From positions 4,499,118-4,563,117 of the forward strand of contig CAUJGJ010000444.1 of the NCBI GenBank assembly GCA_963170055.1: a stretch of DNA of 64,000 bases. The letters are read 5' to 3'. Under the pieces are notes generated by a model. It was not told where the DNA came from and searched no databases. It saw nothing but the letters and a program-made list of their open reading frames with translations. Positions 13,941-27,244 of this stretch are shown here, one piece after another. The position numbers were made by a program, and so were the translations under genes. Source of the DNA: Halisarca cf. caerulea (taxonomy: Eukaryota; Porifera; Demospongiae; Chondrillida; Halisarcidae). The number at the start of each line of letters is the position of its first letter. Within the stretch, counting starts at the first letter, position 1.

Positions 13941-15220
13941 TAGCAACGTTAACATTTTAAAGAGACATTGGAATAGTTGTTTAAGCTGAAATTTGCTTAA
14001 AATGAAAGTTACTAAGTGAGTTTTTAAGATATTTGCAACTTTGGCAATTTTATTCTTATGATAAAATTAAAATTAGCAACGTTAACATTTTAAAGTGACA
14101 TTGGAATAGTTGTTTAAGCTGAAATTTGCTTAAAATGAAAGTTACTAAGTGAGTTTTTAAGATATTTGCAACTTTGGCAATTTTATTCTTATGATAAAAT
14201 TAAATTTAGCAACGTTAACATTTTAAAGAGACATTGGAATAGTTGTTTAAGCTGAAATTTGCTTAAAATGAAAGTTACTAAGTGAGTTTTTAAGATATTT
14301 GCAACTTTGGCAATTTTATTCTTATGATAAAATTAAATTTAGCAACGTTAACATTTTAAAGAGACATTGGAATAGTTGTTTAAGCTAAAATTTGCTTAAA
14401 ATGAAAGTTACTAAGTGAGTTTTTAAGATATTTGCAACTTTGGCAATTTTATTCTTATGATAAAATTAAATTTAGCAACGTTAACATTTTAAAGAGACAT
14501 TGGAATAGTTGTTTAAGCTGAAATTTGCTTTAAATGAAAGTTACTAAGTGAGTTTTTAAGATATTTGCAACTTTGGCAATTTTATTCTTATGATAAAATT
14601 AAAATTAGCAACGTTAACATTTTAAAGAGACATTAGAATAGTTGTTGAAGCTGAAATTTGCTTTAAATGAAAGTTACTAAGTGAGTTTTTAAGATATTTG
14701 CAACTTTGGCAATTTTATTCTTATGATAAAATTAAAATTAGCAACGTTAACATTTTAAAGAGACATTGGAATAGTTGTTTAAGCTGAAATTTGCTTTAAA
14801 TGAAAGTTACTGAGTTTTTAAGATATTTGCAACTTTGGCAATTTTATTCTTATGATAAAATTAAATTTAGCAACGTTAACATTTTAAAGTGACATTGGAA
14901 TAGTTGTTTAAGCTGAAATTTTCTTAAAATGAAAGTTACTAAGTGAGTTTTTAAGATATTTGCAACTTTGGCAATTTTATTCTTATGATAAAATTAAATT
15001 TAGCAACGTTAACATTTTAAAGAGACATTGGAATAGTTGTTTAAGCTGAAATTTGCTTAAAATGAAAGTTACTAAGTGAGTTTTTAAGATATTTGCAACT
15101 TTGGCAATTTTATTCTTATGATAAAATTAAAATTAGCAACGTTAACATTTTAAAGAGACATTGGAATAGTTGTTTAAGCTGAAATTTGCTTAAAATGAAA
15201 GTTACTAAGTGAGTTTTTAA

Positions 15221-18200
15221 GATATTTGCAACGTTGGCAATTTTATTCTTATGATAAAATTAAATTTAGCAACGTTAACATTTTAAAGAGACATTGGAAT
15301 AGCTGTTTAAGCTAAAATTTGCTTAAACTGAAAGTTACTAAGTTAGTTTTTAAGATATTTGCAACTTTGGCAATTTTATTCTTATGATAAAATTAAAATT
15401 AGCAACGTTAACATTTTAAAGAGACATTGGAATAGTTGTTTAAGCTGAAATTTGCTTTAAATGAAAGTTTCTAAGTGAGTTTTTAAGATATTTGCAACTT
15501 TGGCAATTTTATTCTTATGATAAAATTAAAATTAGCAACGTTAACATTTTAAAGAGACATTGGAATAGTTGTTTAAGCTGAAATTTGCTTTAAATGAAAG
15601 TTACTAAGTGAGTTTTTAAGATATTTGCAACTTTGGCAATTTTATTCTTATGATAAAATTAAATTTAGCAACGTTAAAATTTTAAAGAGACATTGGAATA
15701 GTTGTTTAAGCTGAAATTTGCTTAAAATGAAAGTTACTAAGTGAGTTTTTAAGATATTTGCAACTTTGGCAATTTTATTCTTATGATAAAATTAAATTTA
15801 GCAACGTTAACATTTTAAAGAGACATTGGAATAGTTGTTTAAGCTGAAATTTGCTTTAAATGAAAGTTACTAAGTGAGGTTTTAAGATATTTGCAACTTT
15901 GGCAATTTTATTTTTATGATAAAATTAAATTTAGCAACGCTTACATTTTAAAGAGACATTGGAATAGTTGTTTAAGCTGAAATTTGCTTTAAATGAAAGT
16001 TACTAAGTGAGTTTTTAAGATATTTGCAACTTTGGCAATTTTATTCTTATGATAAAATTAAAATTAGCAACGTTAACATTTTAAAGAGACATTAGAATAG
16101 TTGTTGAAGCTGAAATTTGCTTAAAATGAAAGTTACTAAGTGAGTTTTTAAGATATTTGCAACTTTGGCAATTTTATTCTTATGATAAAATTAAAATTAG
16201 CAACGTTAACATTTTAAAGAGACATTGGAATAGTTGTTTAAGCTGAAATTTGCTTTAAATGAAAGTTACTAAGTGAGTTTTTAAGATATTTGCAACTTTG
16301 GCAATTTTATTCTTATGATAAAATTAAATTTAGCAACGTTAACATTTTAAAGTGACATTGGAATAGTTGTTTAAGCTGAAATTTGCTTAAAATGAAAGTT
16401 ACTAAGTGAGTTTTTAAGATATTTGCAACTTTGGCAATTTTATTCTTATGATAAAATTAAATTTAGCAACGTTAACATTTTAAAGAGACATTGGAATAGT
16501 TGTTTAAGCTGAAATTTGCTTAAAATGAAAGTTACTAAGTGAGTTTTTAAGATATTTGCAACTTTGGCAATTTTATTCTTATGATAAAATTAAAATTAGC
16601 AACGTTAACATTTTAAAGAGACATTGGAATAGTTGTTTAAGCTGAAATTTGCTTAAAATGAAAGTTACTAAGTGAGTTTTTAAGATATTTGCAACGTTGG
16701 CAATTTTATTCTTATGATAAAATTAAATTTAGCAACGTTAACATTTTAAAGAGACATTGGAATAGCTGTTTAAGCTAAAATTTGCTTAAACTGAAAGTTA
16801 CTAAGTTAGTTTTTAAGATATTTGCAACTTTGGCAATTTTATTCTTATGATAAAATTAAAATTATCAACGTTAACATTTTAAAGAGACATTGGAATAGTT
16901 GTTTAAGCTGAAATTTGCTTTAAATGAAAGTTTCTAAGTGAGTTTTTAAGATATTTGCAACTTTGGCAATTTTATTCTTATGATAAAATTAAAATTAGCA
17001 ACGTTAACATTTTAAAGAGACATTGGAATAGTTGTTTAAGCTGAAATTTGCTTTAAATGAAAGTTACTAAGTGAGTTTTTAAGATATTTGCAACTTTGGC
17101 AATTTTATTCTTATGATAAAATTAAATTTAGCAACGTTAACATTTTAAAGAGACATTGGAATAGTTGTTTAAGCTGAAATTTGCTTAAAATGAAAGTTAC
17201 TAAGTGAGTTTTTAAGATATTTGCAACTTTGGCAATTTTATTCTTATGATAAAATTAAAATTAGCAACGTTAACATTTTAAAGAGACATTGGAATAGTTG
17301 TTTAAGCTGAAATTTGGTTTAAATGAAAGTTACTAAGTGAGTTTTTAAGATATTTGCAACCTTGGCAATTTTATTCTTATGATAAAATTAAAATTAGCAA
17401 CGTTAACATTTTAAAGAGACATTGGAATAGTTGTTTAAGCTGAAATTTGCTTTAAATGAAAGTTACTAAGTGAGTTTTTAAGATATTTGCAACTTTGGCA
17501 ATTTTATTCTTATGATAAAATTAAATTTAGCAACGTTAACATTTTAAAGAGACATTGGAATAGTTGTTTAAGCTGAAATTTGCTTTAAATGAAAGTTACT
17601 AAGTGAGTTTTTAAGATATTTGCAACTTTGGCAATTTTATTCTTATGATAAAATTAAAATTATCAACGTTAACATTTTAAAGAGACATTGGAATAGTTGT
17701 TCAAGCTGAAATTTGCTTAAAATGAAAGTTACTAAGTGAGTTTTTAAGATATTTGCAACTTTGGCAATTTTATTCTTATGATAAAATTAAAATTAGCAAC
17801 GTTAACATTTTAAAGAGACATTGGAATAGTTGTTTAAGCTGAAATTTGCTTAAAATGAAAGTTACTAAGTGAGTTTTTAAGATATTTGCAACTTTGGCAA
17901 TTTTATTCTTATGATAAAATTAAAATTAGCAACGTTAACATTTTAAAGAGACATTGGAATAGTTGTTTAAGCTGAAATTTGCTTTAAATGAAAGTTACTA
18001 AGTGAGTTTTTAAGATATTTGCAACTTTGGCAATTTTATTCTTATGATAAAATTAAAAATAGCAACGTTAACATTTTAAAGAGACATTGGAATAGTTTTT
18101 TAAGCTGAAATTTCTTAAAATGAAAGTTACTAAGTGATTTTTTAAGATATTTGCAACTTTGGCAATTTTATTCTTATGATAAAATTAAAATTAGCAACGT

Positions 18201-20520
18201 TAACATTTTAAAGAGACATTGGAATAGTTGTTTAAGCTGAAATTTGCTTTAAATGAAAGTTACTAAGTGAGTTTTTAAGATATTTGCAACTTTGGCAATT
18301 TTATTCTTATGATAAAATTAAAATTAGCAACGTTAACATTTTAAAGAGACATTAGAATAGTTGTTGAAGCTGAAATTTGCTTAAAATGAAAGTTACTAAG
18401 TGAGTTTTTAAGATATTTGCAACTTTGGCAATTTTATTCTTATGATAAAATTAAAATTAGCAACGTTAACATTTTAAAGAGACATTGGAATAGTTGTTTA
18501 AGCTGAAATTTGCTTTAAATGAAAGTTACTAAGTGAGTTTTTAAGATATTTGCAACTTTGGCAATTTTATTCTTATGATAAAATTAAATTTAGCAACGTT
18601 AACATTTTAAAGTGACATTGGAATAGTTGTTTAAGCTGAAATTTGCTTAAAATGAAAGTTACTAAGTGAGTTTTTAAGATATTTGCAACTTTGGCAATTT
18701 TATTCTTATGATAAAATTAAATTTAGCAACGTTAACATTTTAAAGAGACATTGGAATAGTTGTTTAAGCTGAAATTTGCTTAAAATGAAAGTTACTAAGT
18801 GAGTTTTTAAGATATTTGCAACTTTGGCAATTTTATTCTTATGATAAAATTAAATTTAGCAACGTTAACATTTTAAAGAGACATTGGAATAGTTGTTTAA
18901 GCTAAAATTTGCTTAAAATGAAAGTTACTAAGTGAGTTTTTAAGATATTTGCAACTTTGGCAATTTTATTCTTATGATAAAATTAAATTTAGCAACGTTA
19001 ACATTTTAAAGAGACATTGGAATAGTTGTTTAAGCTGAAATTTGCTTTAAATGAAAGTTACTAAGTGAGTTTTTAAGATATTTGCAACTTTGGCAATTTT
19101 ATTCTTATGATAAAATTAAAATTAGCAACGTTAACATTTTAAAGAGACATTAGAATAGTTGTTGAAGCTGAAATTTGCTTAAAATGAAAGTTACTAAGTG
19201 AGTTTTTAAGATATTTGCAACTTTGGCAATTTTATTCTTATGATAAAATTAAAATTAGCAACGTTAACATTTTAAAGAGACATTGGAATAGTTGTTTAAG
19301 TTGAAATTTGCTTTAAATGAAAGTTACTGAGTTTTTAAGATATTTGCAACTTTGGCAATTTTATTCTTATGATAAAATTAAATTTAGCAACGTTAACATT
19401 TTAAAGTGACATTGGAATAGTTGTTTAAGCTGAAATTTGCTTAAAATGAAAGTTACTAAGTGAGTTTTTAAGATATTTGCAACTTTGGCAATTTTATTCT
19501 TATGATAAAATTAAAATTAGCAACGTTAACATTTTAAAGAGACATTGGAATAGTTGTTTAAGCTGAAATTTGCTTTAAATGAAAGTTACTAAGTGAGTTT
19601 TTAAGATATTTGCAACTTTGGCAATTTTATTCTTATGATAAAATTAAAATTAGCAACGTTAACATTTTAAAGAGACATTGGAATAGTTGTTTAAGCTGAA
19701 ATTTGCTTAAAATGAAAGTTACTAAGTGAGTTTTTAAGATATTTGCAACGTTGGCAATTTTATTCTTATGATAAAATTAAATTTAGCAACGTTAACATTT
19801 TAAAGAGACATTGGAATAGCTGTTTAAGCTAAAATTTGCTTAAACTGAAAGTTACTAAGTTAGTTTTTAAGATATTTGCAACTTTGGCAATTTTATTCTT
19901 ATGATAAAATTAAAATTATCAACGTTAACATTTTAAAGAGACATTGGAATAGTTGTTTAAGCAGAAATTTGCTTTAAATGAAAGTTTCTAAGTGAGTTTT
20001 TAAGATATTTGCAACTTTGGCAATTTTATTCTTATGATAAAATTAAAATTAGCAACGTTAACATTTTAAAGAGACATTGGAATAGTTGTTTAAGCTGAAA
20101 TTTGCTTTAAATGAAAGTTACTAAGTGAGTTTTTAAGATATTTGCAACTTTGGCAATTTTATTCTTATGATAAAATTAAATTTAGCAACGTTAACATTTT
20201 AAAGAGACATTGGAATAGTTGTTTAAGCTGAAATTTGCTTAAAATGAAAGTTACTAAGTGAGTTTTTAAGATATTTGCAACTTTGGCAATTTTATTCTTA
20301 TGATAAAATGAAAAATAGCAACGTTAACATTTTAAAGAGACATTGGAATAGTTTTTTAAGCTGAAATTTCTTAAAATGAAAGTTACTAAGTGATTTTTTA
20401 AGATATTTGCAACTTTGGCAATTTTATTCTTATGATAAAATTAAAATTAGCAACGTTAACATTTTAAAGAGACATTGGAATAGTTGTTTAAGCTGAAATT
20501 TGGTTTAAATGAAAGTTACT
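15221..20520 (+). repeat. 11-mer (1463 bp) duplication and longer-range copies in family A
   Basis: The variant GCAACGTTGGCAA (ACGTTGG at 15231, 16694 and 19748) is spaced 1463 bp (11 x 133 exactly) and 3054 bp (23 x 133 less 5 bp). Each time it is followed by a GCTGTTTAAGCTAAAA monomer and then an AAAGTTTCTAAG monomer. A second landmark, GAAATTTCTTAAAATG with TAAGTGATTTTTTAAG, recurs at about 18111 and 20367, a spacing of 2256 bp (17 monomers less 5 bp). Overlapping duplications of different length are therefore superimposed here. Confidence 0.8.
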
Positions 20521-23500
20521 AAGTGAGTTTTTAAGATATTTGCAACCTTGGCAATTTTATTCTTATGATAAAATTAAAATTAGCAACGTTAACATTTTAA
20601 AGAGACATTGGAATAGTTGTTTAAGCTGAAATTTGCTTTAAATGAAAGTTACTGAGTTTTTAAGATATTTGCAACTTTGGCAATTTTATTCTTATGATAA
20701 AATTAAATTTAGTAACGTTAACATTTTAAAGAGACATTGGAATAGTTGTTTAAGCTGAAATTTGCTTTAAATGAAAGTTACTAAGTGAGTTTTTAAGATA
20801 TTTGCAACTTTGGCAATTTTATTCTTATGATAAAATTAAATTTAGCAACGTTAACATTTTAAAGAGACATTGGAATAGTTGTTTAAGCTGAAATTTGCTT
20901 TAAATGAAAGTTACTAAGTAAGTTTTTAAGATATTTGCAACTTTGGCAATTTTATTCTTATGATAAATTAAATTTAGCAACGTTAACATTTTAAAGAGAC
21001 ATTGGAATAGTTGTTTAAGCTGAAATTTGCTTTAAATGAAAGTTACTAAGTGAGTTTTTAAGATATTTGCAACTTTGGCAATTTTATTCTTATGATAAAA
21101 TTAAATTTAGCAACGTTAACATTTTAAAGAGACATTGGAATAGTTGTTTAAGCTGAAATTTGCTTTAAATGAAAGTTACTAAGTGAGTTTTTAAGATATT
21201 TGCAACTTTGGCAATTTTATTCTTATGATAAATTAAATTTAGCAACGTTAACATTTTAAAGAGACATTGGAATAGTTGTTTAAGCTGAAATTTGCTTTAA
21301 ATGAAAGTTACTAAGTGAGTTTTTAAGATATTTGCAACTTTGGCAATTTTATTCTTATGATAAAATTAAATTTAGCAACGTTAACATTTTAAAGAGACAT
21401 TGGAATAGTTGTTTAAGCTGAAATTTGCTTTAAATGAAAGTTACTAAGTGAGTTTTTAAGATATTTGCAACTTTGGCAATTTTATTCTTATGATAAAATT
21501 AAAATTAGCAACGTTAACATTTTAAAGAGACATTGGAATATTTGTTTAAGCTGAAATTTGCTTTAAATGAAAGTTACTAAGTGAGATTTTAAGATATTTG
21601 CAAGTTTGGCAATTTTATTCTTATGATAAAATTAAAATTAGCAACGTTAACATTTTAAAGAGACATTGGAATAGTTGTTTAAGCTGAAATTTGCTTAAAA
21701 TGATAGTTACTAAGTGAGTTTTTAAGATATTTGCAACTTTGGCAATTTTATTCTTATGATAAAATTAAATTTAGCAACGTTAACATTTTAAAGAGACATT
21801 GGAATAGTTGTTTAAGCTGAAATTTGCTTAAAATGATAGTTACTAAGTGAGTTTTTAAGATATTTGCAACTTTGGCAATTTTATTCTTATGATAAAATTA
21901 AATTTAGCACCGTTAAAATTTTAAAGAGACATTGGAATAGTTGTTTAAGCTGAAATTTGCTTAAAATGAAAGTTACTAAGTGAGTTTTTAAGATATTTGC
22001 AACTTTGGCCATTTTATTCTTATGATAAAATTAAATTTAGCAACGTTAACATTTTAAATAGACATTGGAATAGTTGTTTAAGCTGAAATTTGCTTTAAAT
22101 GAAAGTTACTAAGTGAGTTTTTAAGATATTTGCAACTTTGGCAATTTTATTCTTATGATAAAATTAAATTTAGCAACGTTAACATTTTAAAGAGACATTG
22201 GAATAGTTGTTTAAGCTGAAATTTGCTTTAAATGAAAGTTACTAAGTGAGTTTTTAAGATATTTGCAACTTTGGCAATTTTATTCTTATGATAAAATTAA
22301 ATTTAGCAACGTTAACATTTTAAAGAGACATTGGAATAGTTGTTTAAGCTGAAATTTGCTTTAAATGAAAGTTACTAAGTGAGTTTTTAAGATATTTGCA
22401 ACTTTGGCAATTTTATTCTTATGATAAAATTAAAATTTGCACCGTTAACATTTTAAAGAGACATTGGAATAGTTGTTTAAGCTGAAATTTGCTTAAAATG
22501 AAAGTTACTAAGTGAGTTTTTAAGATATTTGCAACTTTGGCCATTTTATTCTTATGATAAAATTAAATTTAGCAACGTTAACATTTTAAAGAGACATTGG
22601 AATAGTTGTTTAAGCTGAAATTTGCTTAAAATGATAGTTACTAAGTGAGTTTTTAAGATATTTGCAACTTTGGCAATTTTATTCTTATGATAAAATTAAA
22701 TTTAGCAACGTTAACATTTTAAAGAGACATTGGAATTGTTGTTTAAGCTGAAATTTGCTTTAAATGAAAGTTACTAAGTGAGTTTTTAAGATATTTGCAA
22801 CTTTGGCAATTTCATTCTTATGATAAAATTAAAATTAGCAACGTTAACATTTTAAAGAGACATTGGAATAGTTGTTTAAGCTGAAATTTGCTTTAAATGA
22901 AAGTTACTAAGTGAGTTTTTATGATATTTGCAACTTTGGCAATTTTATTCTTATGATAAAATTAAATTTAGCAACGTTAACATTTTAAAGAGACATTGGA
23001 ATAGTTGTTTAAGCTGAAATTTGCTTAAAATGAAAGTTACTAAGTGAGTTTTTAAGATATTTGCAACTTTGGCAATTTTATTCTTATGATAAAATTAAAA
23101 TTAGCAACGTTAACATTTTAAAGAGACATTGGAATAGTTGTTTAAGCTGAAATTTGCTTTAAATGAAAGTTACTAAGTGAGTTTTTAAGATATTTGCAAC
23201 TTTGGCAATTTTATTCTTATGATAAAATTAAATTTAGCAACGTTAACATTTTAAAGAGACATTGGAATAGTTGTTTAAGCTGAAATTTGCTTTAAAGGAA
23301 AGTTACTAAATGAGTTTTTAAGATATTTGCAACTTTGGCAATTTTATTCTTATGATAAAATTAAATTTAGCAACGTTAACATTTTAAAGAGACATTGGAA
23401 TAGTTGTTTAAGCTGAAATTTGCTTAAAATGAAAGTTACTAAGTGAGTTTTTAAGATATTTGCAACTTTGGCAATTTTATTCTTATGATAAAATTAAATT

Positions 23501-25630
23501 TAGCAACGTTAACATTTTAAAGAGACATTGGAATAGTTGTTTAAGCTGAAATTTGCTTTAAATGAAAGTTACTAAGTGAGTTTTTAAGATATTTGCAACT
23601 TTGGCAATTTTATTCTTATGATTAAATTAAATTTAGCAACGTTAACATTTTAAATAGACATTGGAATAGTTGTTTAAGCTGAAATTTGCTTAAAATGAAA
23701 GTTACTAAGTGAGTTTTTAAGATATTTGCAACTTTGGCAATTTTATTCTTATGATAAAATTAAATTTAGCAACGTTAACATTTTAAAGAGACATTGGAAT
23801 AGTTGTTTAAGCTGAAATTTGCTTAAAATGATAGTTACTAAGTGAGTTTTTAAGATATTTGCAACTTTGGCAATTTTATTCTTATGATAAAATTGAATTT
23901 AGCACCGTTAACATTTTAAAGAGACATTGGAATAGTTGTTTAAGCTGAAATTTGCTTAAAATGATAGTTACTAATTGAGTTTTTAAGATATTTGCAACTT
24001 TGGCAATTTTATTCTTATGATAAAATTAAAATTAGCAACGTTAACATTTTAAAGAGACATTGGAATAGTTGTTTAAGCTGAAATTTGCTTTAAATGAAAG
24101 TTACTAAGTGAGTTTTTAAGATATTTGCAACTTTGGCAATTTTATTCTTATGATAAAATTAAATTTAGCAACGTTAACATTTTAAAGAGACATTGGAATT
24201 GTTGTTTAAGCTGAAATTTGCTTTAAATGAAAGTTACTAAGTGAGTTTTTAAGATATTTGCAACTTTGGCAATTTCATTCTTATGATAAAATTAAAATTA
24301 GCAACGTTAACATTTTAAAGAGACATTGGAATAGTTGTTTAAGCTGAAATTTGCTTAAAATGAAAGTTACTAAGTGAGTTTTTAAGATATTTGCAACTTT
24401 GGCAATTTTATTCTTATGATAAAATTAAAATTAGCAACGTTAACATTTTAAACAGACATTGGAATAGTTGTTTAAGCTGAAATTTGCTTAAAATGAAAGT
24501 TACTAAGTGAGTTTTTAAGATATTTGCAACTTTGGCAATTTTATTCTTATGATAAATTAAATTTAGCAACGTTAACATTTTAAATAGACATTGGAATAGT
24601 TGTTTAAGCTGAAATTTGCTTTAAATGAAAGTTACTAAGTGAGTTTTTATGATATTTGCAACTTTGGCAATTTTATTCTTATGATAAAATTAAATTTAGC
24701 AACGTTAACATTTTAAAGAGACATTGGAATAGTTGTTTAAGCTTAAATTTGCTTAAAATGAAAGTTACTAAGTGAGTTTTTAAGATATTTGCAACTTTGG
24801 CAATTTTATTCTTATGATAAAATTAAAATTAGCAACGTTAACATTTTAAAGAGACATTGGAATAGTTGTTTAAGCTGAAATTTGCTTTAAATGAAAGTTA
24901 CTAAGTGAGTTTTTACGATATTTGCAACTTTGGCAATTTTATTCTTATGATAAAATTAAATTTAGCAACGTTAACATTTTAAAGAGACATTGGAATAGTT
25001 GTTTAAGCTGAAATTTGCTTTAAATGAAAGTTACTAAGTGAGTTTTTAAGATATTTGCAACTTTGGCAATTTTATTCTTATGATAAAATTAAATTTAGCA
25101 ACGTTAACATTTTAAAGAGACATTGGAATAGTTGTTTAAGCTGAAATTTGCTTAAAATGAAAGTTACTAAGTGAGTTTTTAAGATATTTGCAACTTTGGC
25201 AATTTTATTCTTATGATAAAATTAAATTTAGCAACGTTAACATTTTAAAGAGACATTGGAATAGTTGTTTAAGCTGAAATTTGCTTTAAATGAAAGTTAC
25301 TAAGTGAGTTTTTAAGATATTTGCAACTTTGGCAATTTTATTCTTATGATTAAATTTAATTTAGCAACGTTAACATTTTAAATAGACATTGGAATAGTTG
25401 TTTAAGCTGAAATTTGCTTAAAATGAAAGTTACTAAGTGAGTTTTTAAGATATTTGCAACTTTGGCAATTTTATTCTTATGATAAAATTAAAATTAGCAA
25501 CGTTAACATTTTAAAGAGACATTGGAATAGTTGTTTAAGCTGAAATTTGCTTTAAATGAAAGTTACTAAGTGAGTTTTTAAGATATTTGCAACTTTGGCA
25601 ATTTTATTCTTATGATAAAATTAAAATTAG

Positions 25631-25646
25631 CAACGTTGCCAAAGTT
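25631..25646. other. Inversion junction inside family A (head to head)
   Basis: Forward family A ends at CAACGTT (25631-25637). The sequence continues directly as TTGCCAAAG (25636-25644), which is the reverse complement of the CTTTGGCAA box. The two sides share TT at 25636-25637. The break point within the forward monomer (after CAACGTT) and in the reverse monomer (at TTGCCAAAG) are different positions of the unit, so this is not a simple snap-back at one point. GCAACGTTGC across the joint is a 10-bp palindrome. Confidence 0.93.
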
Positions 25647-26330
25647 GCAAATATCTTAAAAACTGAGTTACCAAATTTCATTTAAAGCAAATTTCAGCTT
25701 AAACAACTATTCCAATGTCTCTTTAAAATGTTAACGTTGCTAAATTTAATTTTATCATAAGAATAAAATTGCCAAAGTTGCAAATATCTTAAAAACTCAC
25801 TTTGTAACTTTCATTTTAAGCAAATTTCAGCTTAAACAACTATTCCAATGTCTCTATAAATAAACAACGTTGCTAATTTTAATTTTATTATAAGAATAAA
25901 ATTGCCAAAGTTGCAAATATCTTAAAAACTGAGTTACCAAATTTCATTTAAAGCAAATTTCAGCTTAAACAACTATTCCAATGTCTCTTTAAAATGTTAA
26001 CGTTGCTAAATTTAATTTTATCATAAGAATAAAATTGCCAAAGTTGCAAATATCTTAAAAACTCACTTAGTAACTTTCATTTTAAGCAAATTTCAGCTTA
26101 AACAACTACTCCAATGTCTCTTTAAAATGTTAACGTTGCTAAATTTAATTTTATCATAAGAATAAAATTGCCAAAGTTGCAAATATCTTAAAAACTGAGT
26201 TACCAAATTTCATTTAAAGCAAATTTCAGCTTAAACAACTATTCCAATGTCTCTTTAAAATGTTAACGTTGCTAAATTTAATTTAATCATAAGAATAAAA
26301 TTGCCAAAGTTGCAAATATCTTAAAAACTC
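25638..26330 (-). repeat. 266-bp dimer higher-order repeat in inverted family A
   Basis: The GAGTTACCAAATTTC subtype alternates with the CTCACTTNGTAACTTTC subtype. AACTGAG begins at 25661, 25927 and 26193, each 266 bp apart, exactly two 133-bp monomers. The next occurrence, at 26855, is 662 bp on, so the strict alternation stops at about 26.3 kb. One monomer in this stretch has CTCTATAAATAAACAACG in place of the usual CTCTTTAAAATGTTAACG. Confidence 0.82.
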
Positions 26331-27244
26331 ACTTAGTAACTTTCATTTTAAGCAAATTTCAGCTTAAACAACTATTCCAATGTCTCTTTAAAATGTTAAC
26401 GTTGCTAAATTTAATTTTATCATAAGAATAAAATTGCCAAAGTTGCAAATATCTTAAAAACTCACTTAGTAACTTTCATTTTAAGCAAATTTCAGCTTAA
26501 ACAACTATTCCAATGTCTCTTTAAAATGTTAACGTTGCTAAATTTAATTTTATCATAAGAATAAAATTGCCAAAGTTGCAAATATCTTAAAAACTGACTT
26601 AGTAACTTTCGTTCAAGGCAAATTTTCAGCTTAAAAGAACTATTCCAATGTCTCTTTAAAATGTTAACGTATCTAATTTTATCATAAGAATAAAATTGCT
26701 AGAGTTGCAAATATCTTAAAAACTGACTTAGTAACTTTCGTTCAAGGCAAATTTTCAGCTTAAACAACTACTCCAATGTCTCTTTAAAATGTTAACGTTG
26801 CTAAATTTAATTTTATCATAAGAATAAAATTGCCAAAGTTGCAAATATCTTAAAAACTGAGTTACCAAATTTCATTTAAAGAAAATTTCAGCTTAAACAT
26901 CTATTCCAATGTCTCTTTAAAATGTTAACGTTGCTAAATTTAATTTTATCATAAGAATAAAATTGCCAAAGTTGCAAATATCTTAAAACTGACTTAGTAA
27001 CTTTCATTCAAGGCAAATTTCAGCTTAAACAACTATTCCAATGTCTCTTTAAAATGTTAACGTATCTAATTTTAATTTTATCATAAGAATAAAATTGCCA
27101 AAGTTGCAAATATCTTAAAAACTCACTTAGTAACTTTCATTTAAAGCAAATTTCAGCTTAAACAACTATTCCAATGTCTCTTTAAAATGTTAACGTTGCT
27201 AAATTTAATTTTATCATAAGAATAAAATTGCCAAAGTTGCAAAT

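Larger units (their letters stand above)
1..25637 (+). repeat. Family A satellite array, 133-bp monomer, forward, about 193 copies
   Basis: Head-to-tail tandem array with an exact basic period of 133 bp: ATTTTATTCT recurs at 1, 134 and 267. Each monomer runs through ATTTTATTCTTATGATAAAA, AGCAACGTTAACATTTT, GACATTGGAATAGTTG, GCTGAAATTTGCTT, TGAAAGTTACTAAGTGAG and AAGATATTTGCAACTTTGGC. Variation is concentrated at a few diagnostic sites: AAAATTAG or AAATTTAG, AAGAGACA or AAGTGACA, GTTTAAGC or GTTGAAGC, and CTTTAAATG, CTTAAAATG or CTTAAACTG. A 129-bp form lacks 4 bp (TTACTGAG instead of TTACTAAGTGAG). The array is already running at base 1, so its left end lies outside the window. All frames are broken by stops; I see no gene, RNA gene or transposon inside. 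AT-rich satellite of this kind is typically heterochromatic, but that is inference. I do not recognise the family by name. Confidence 0.98.
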
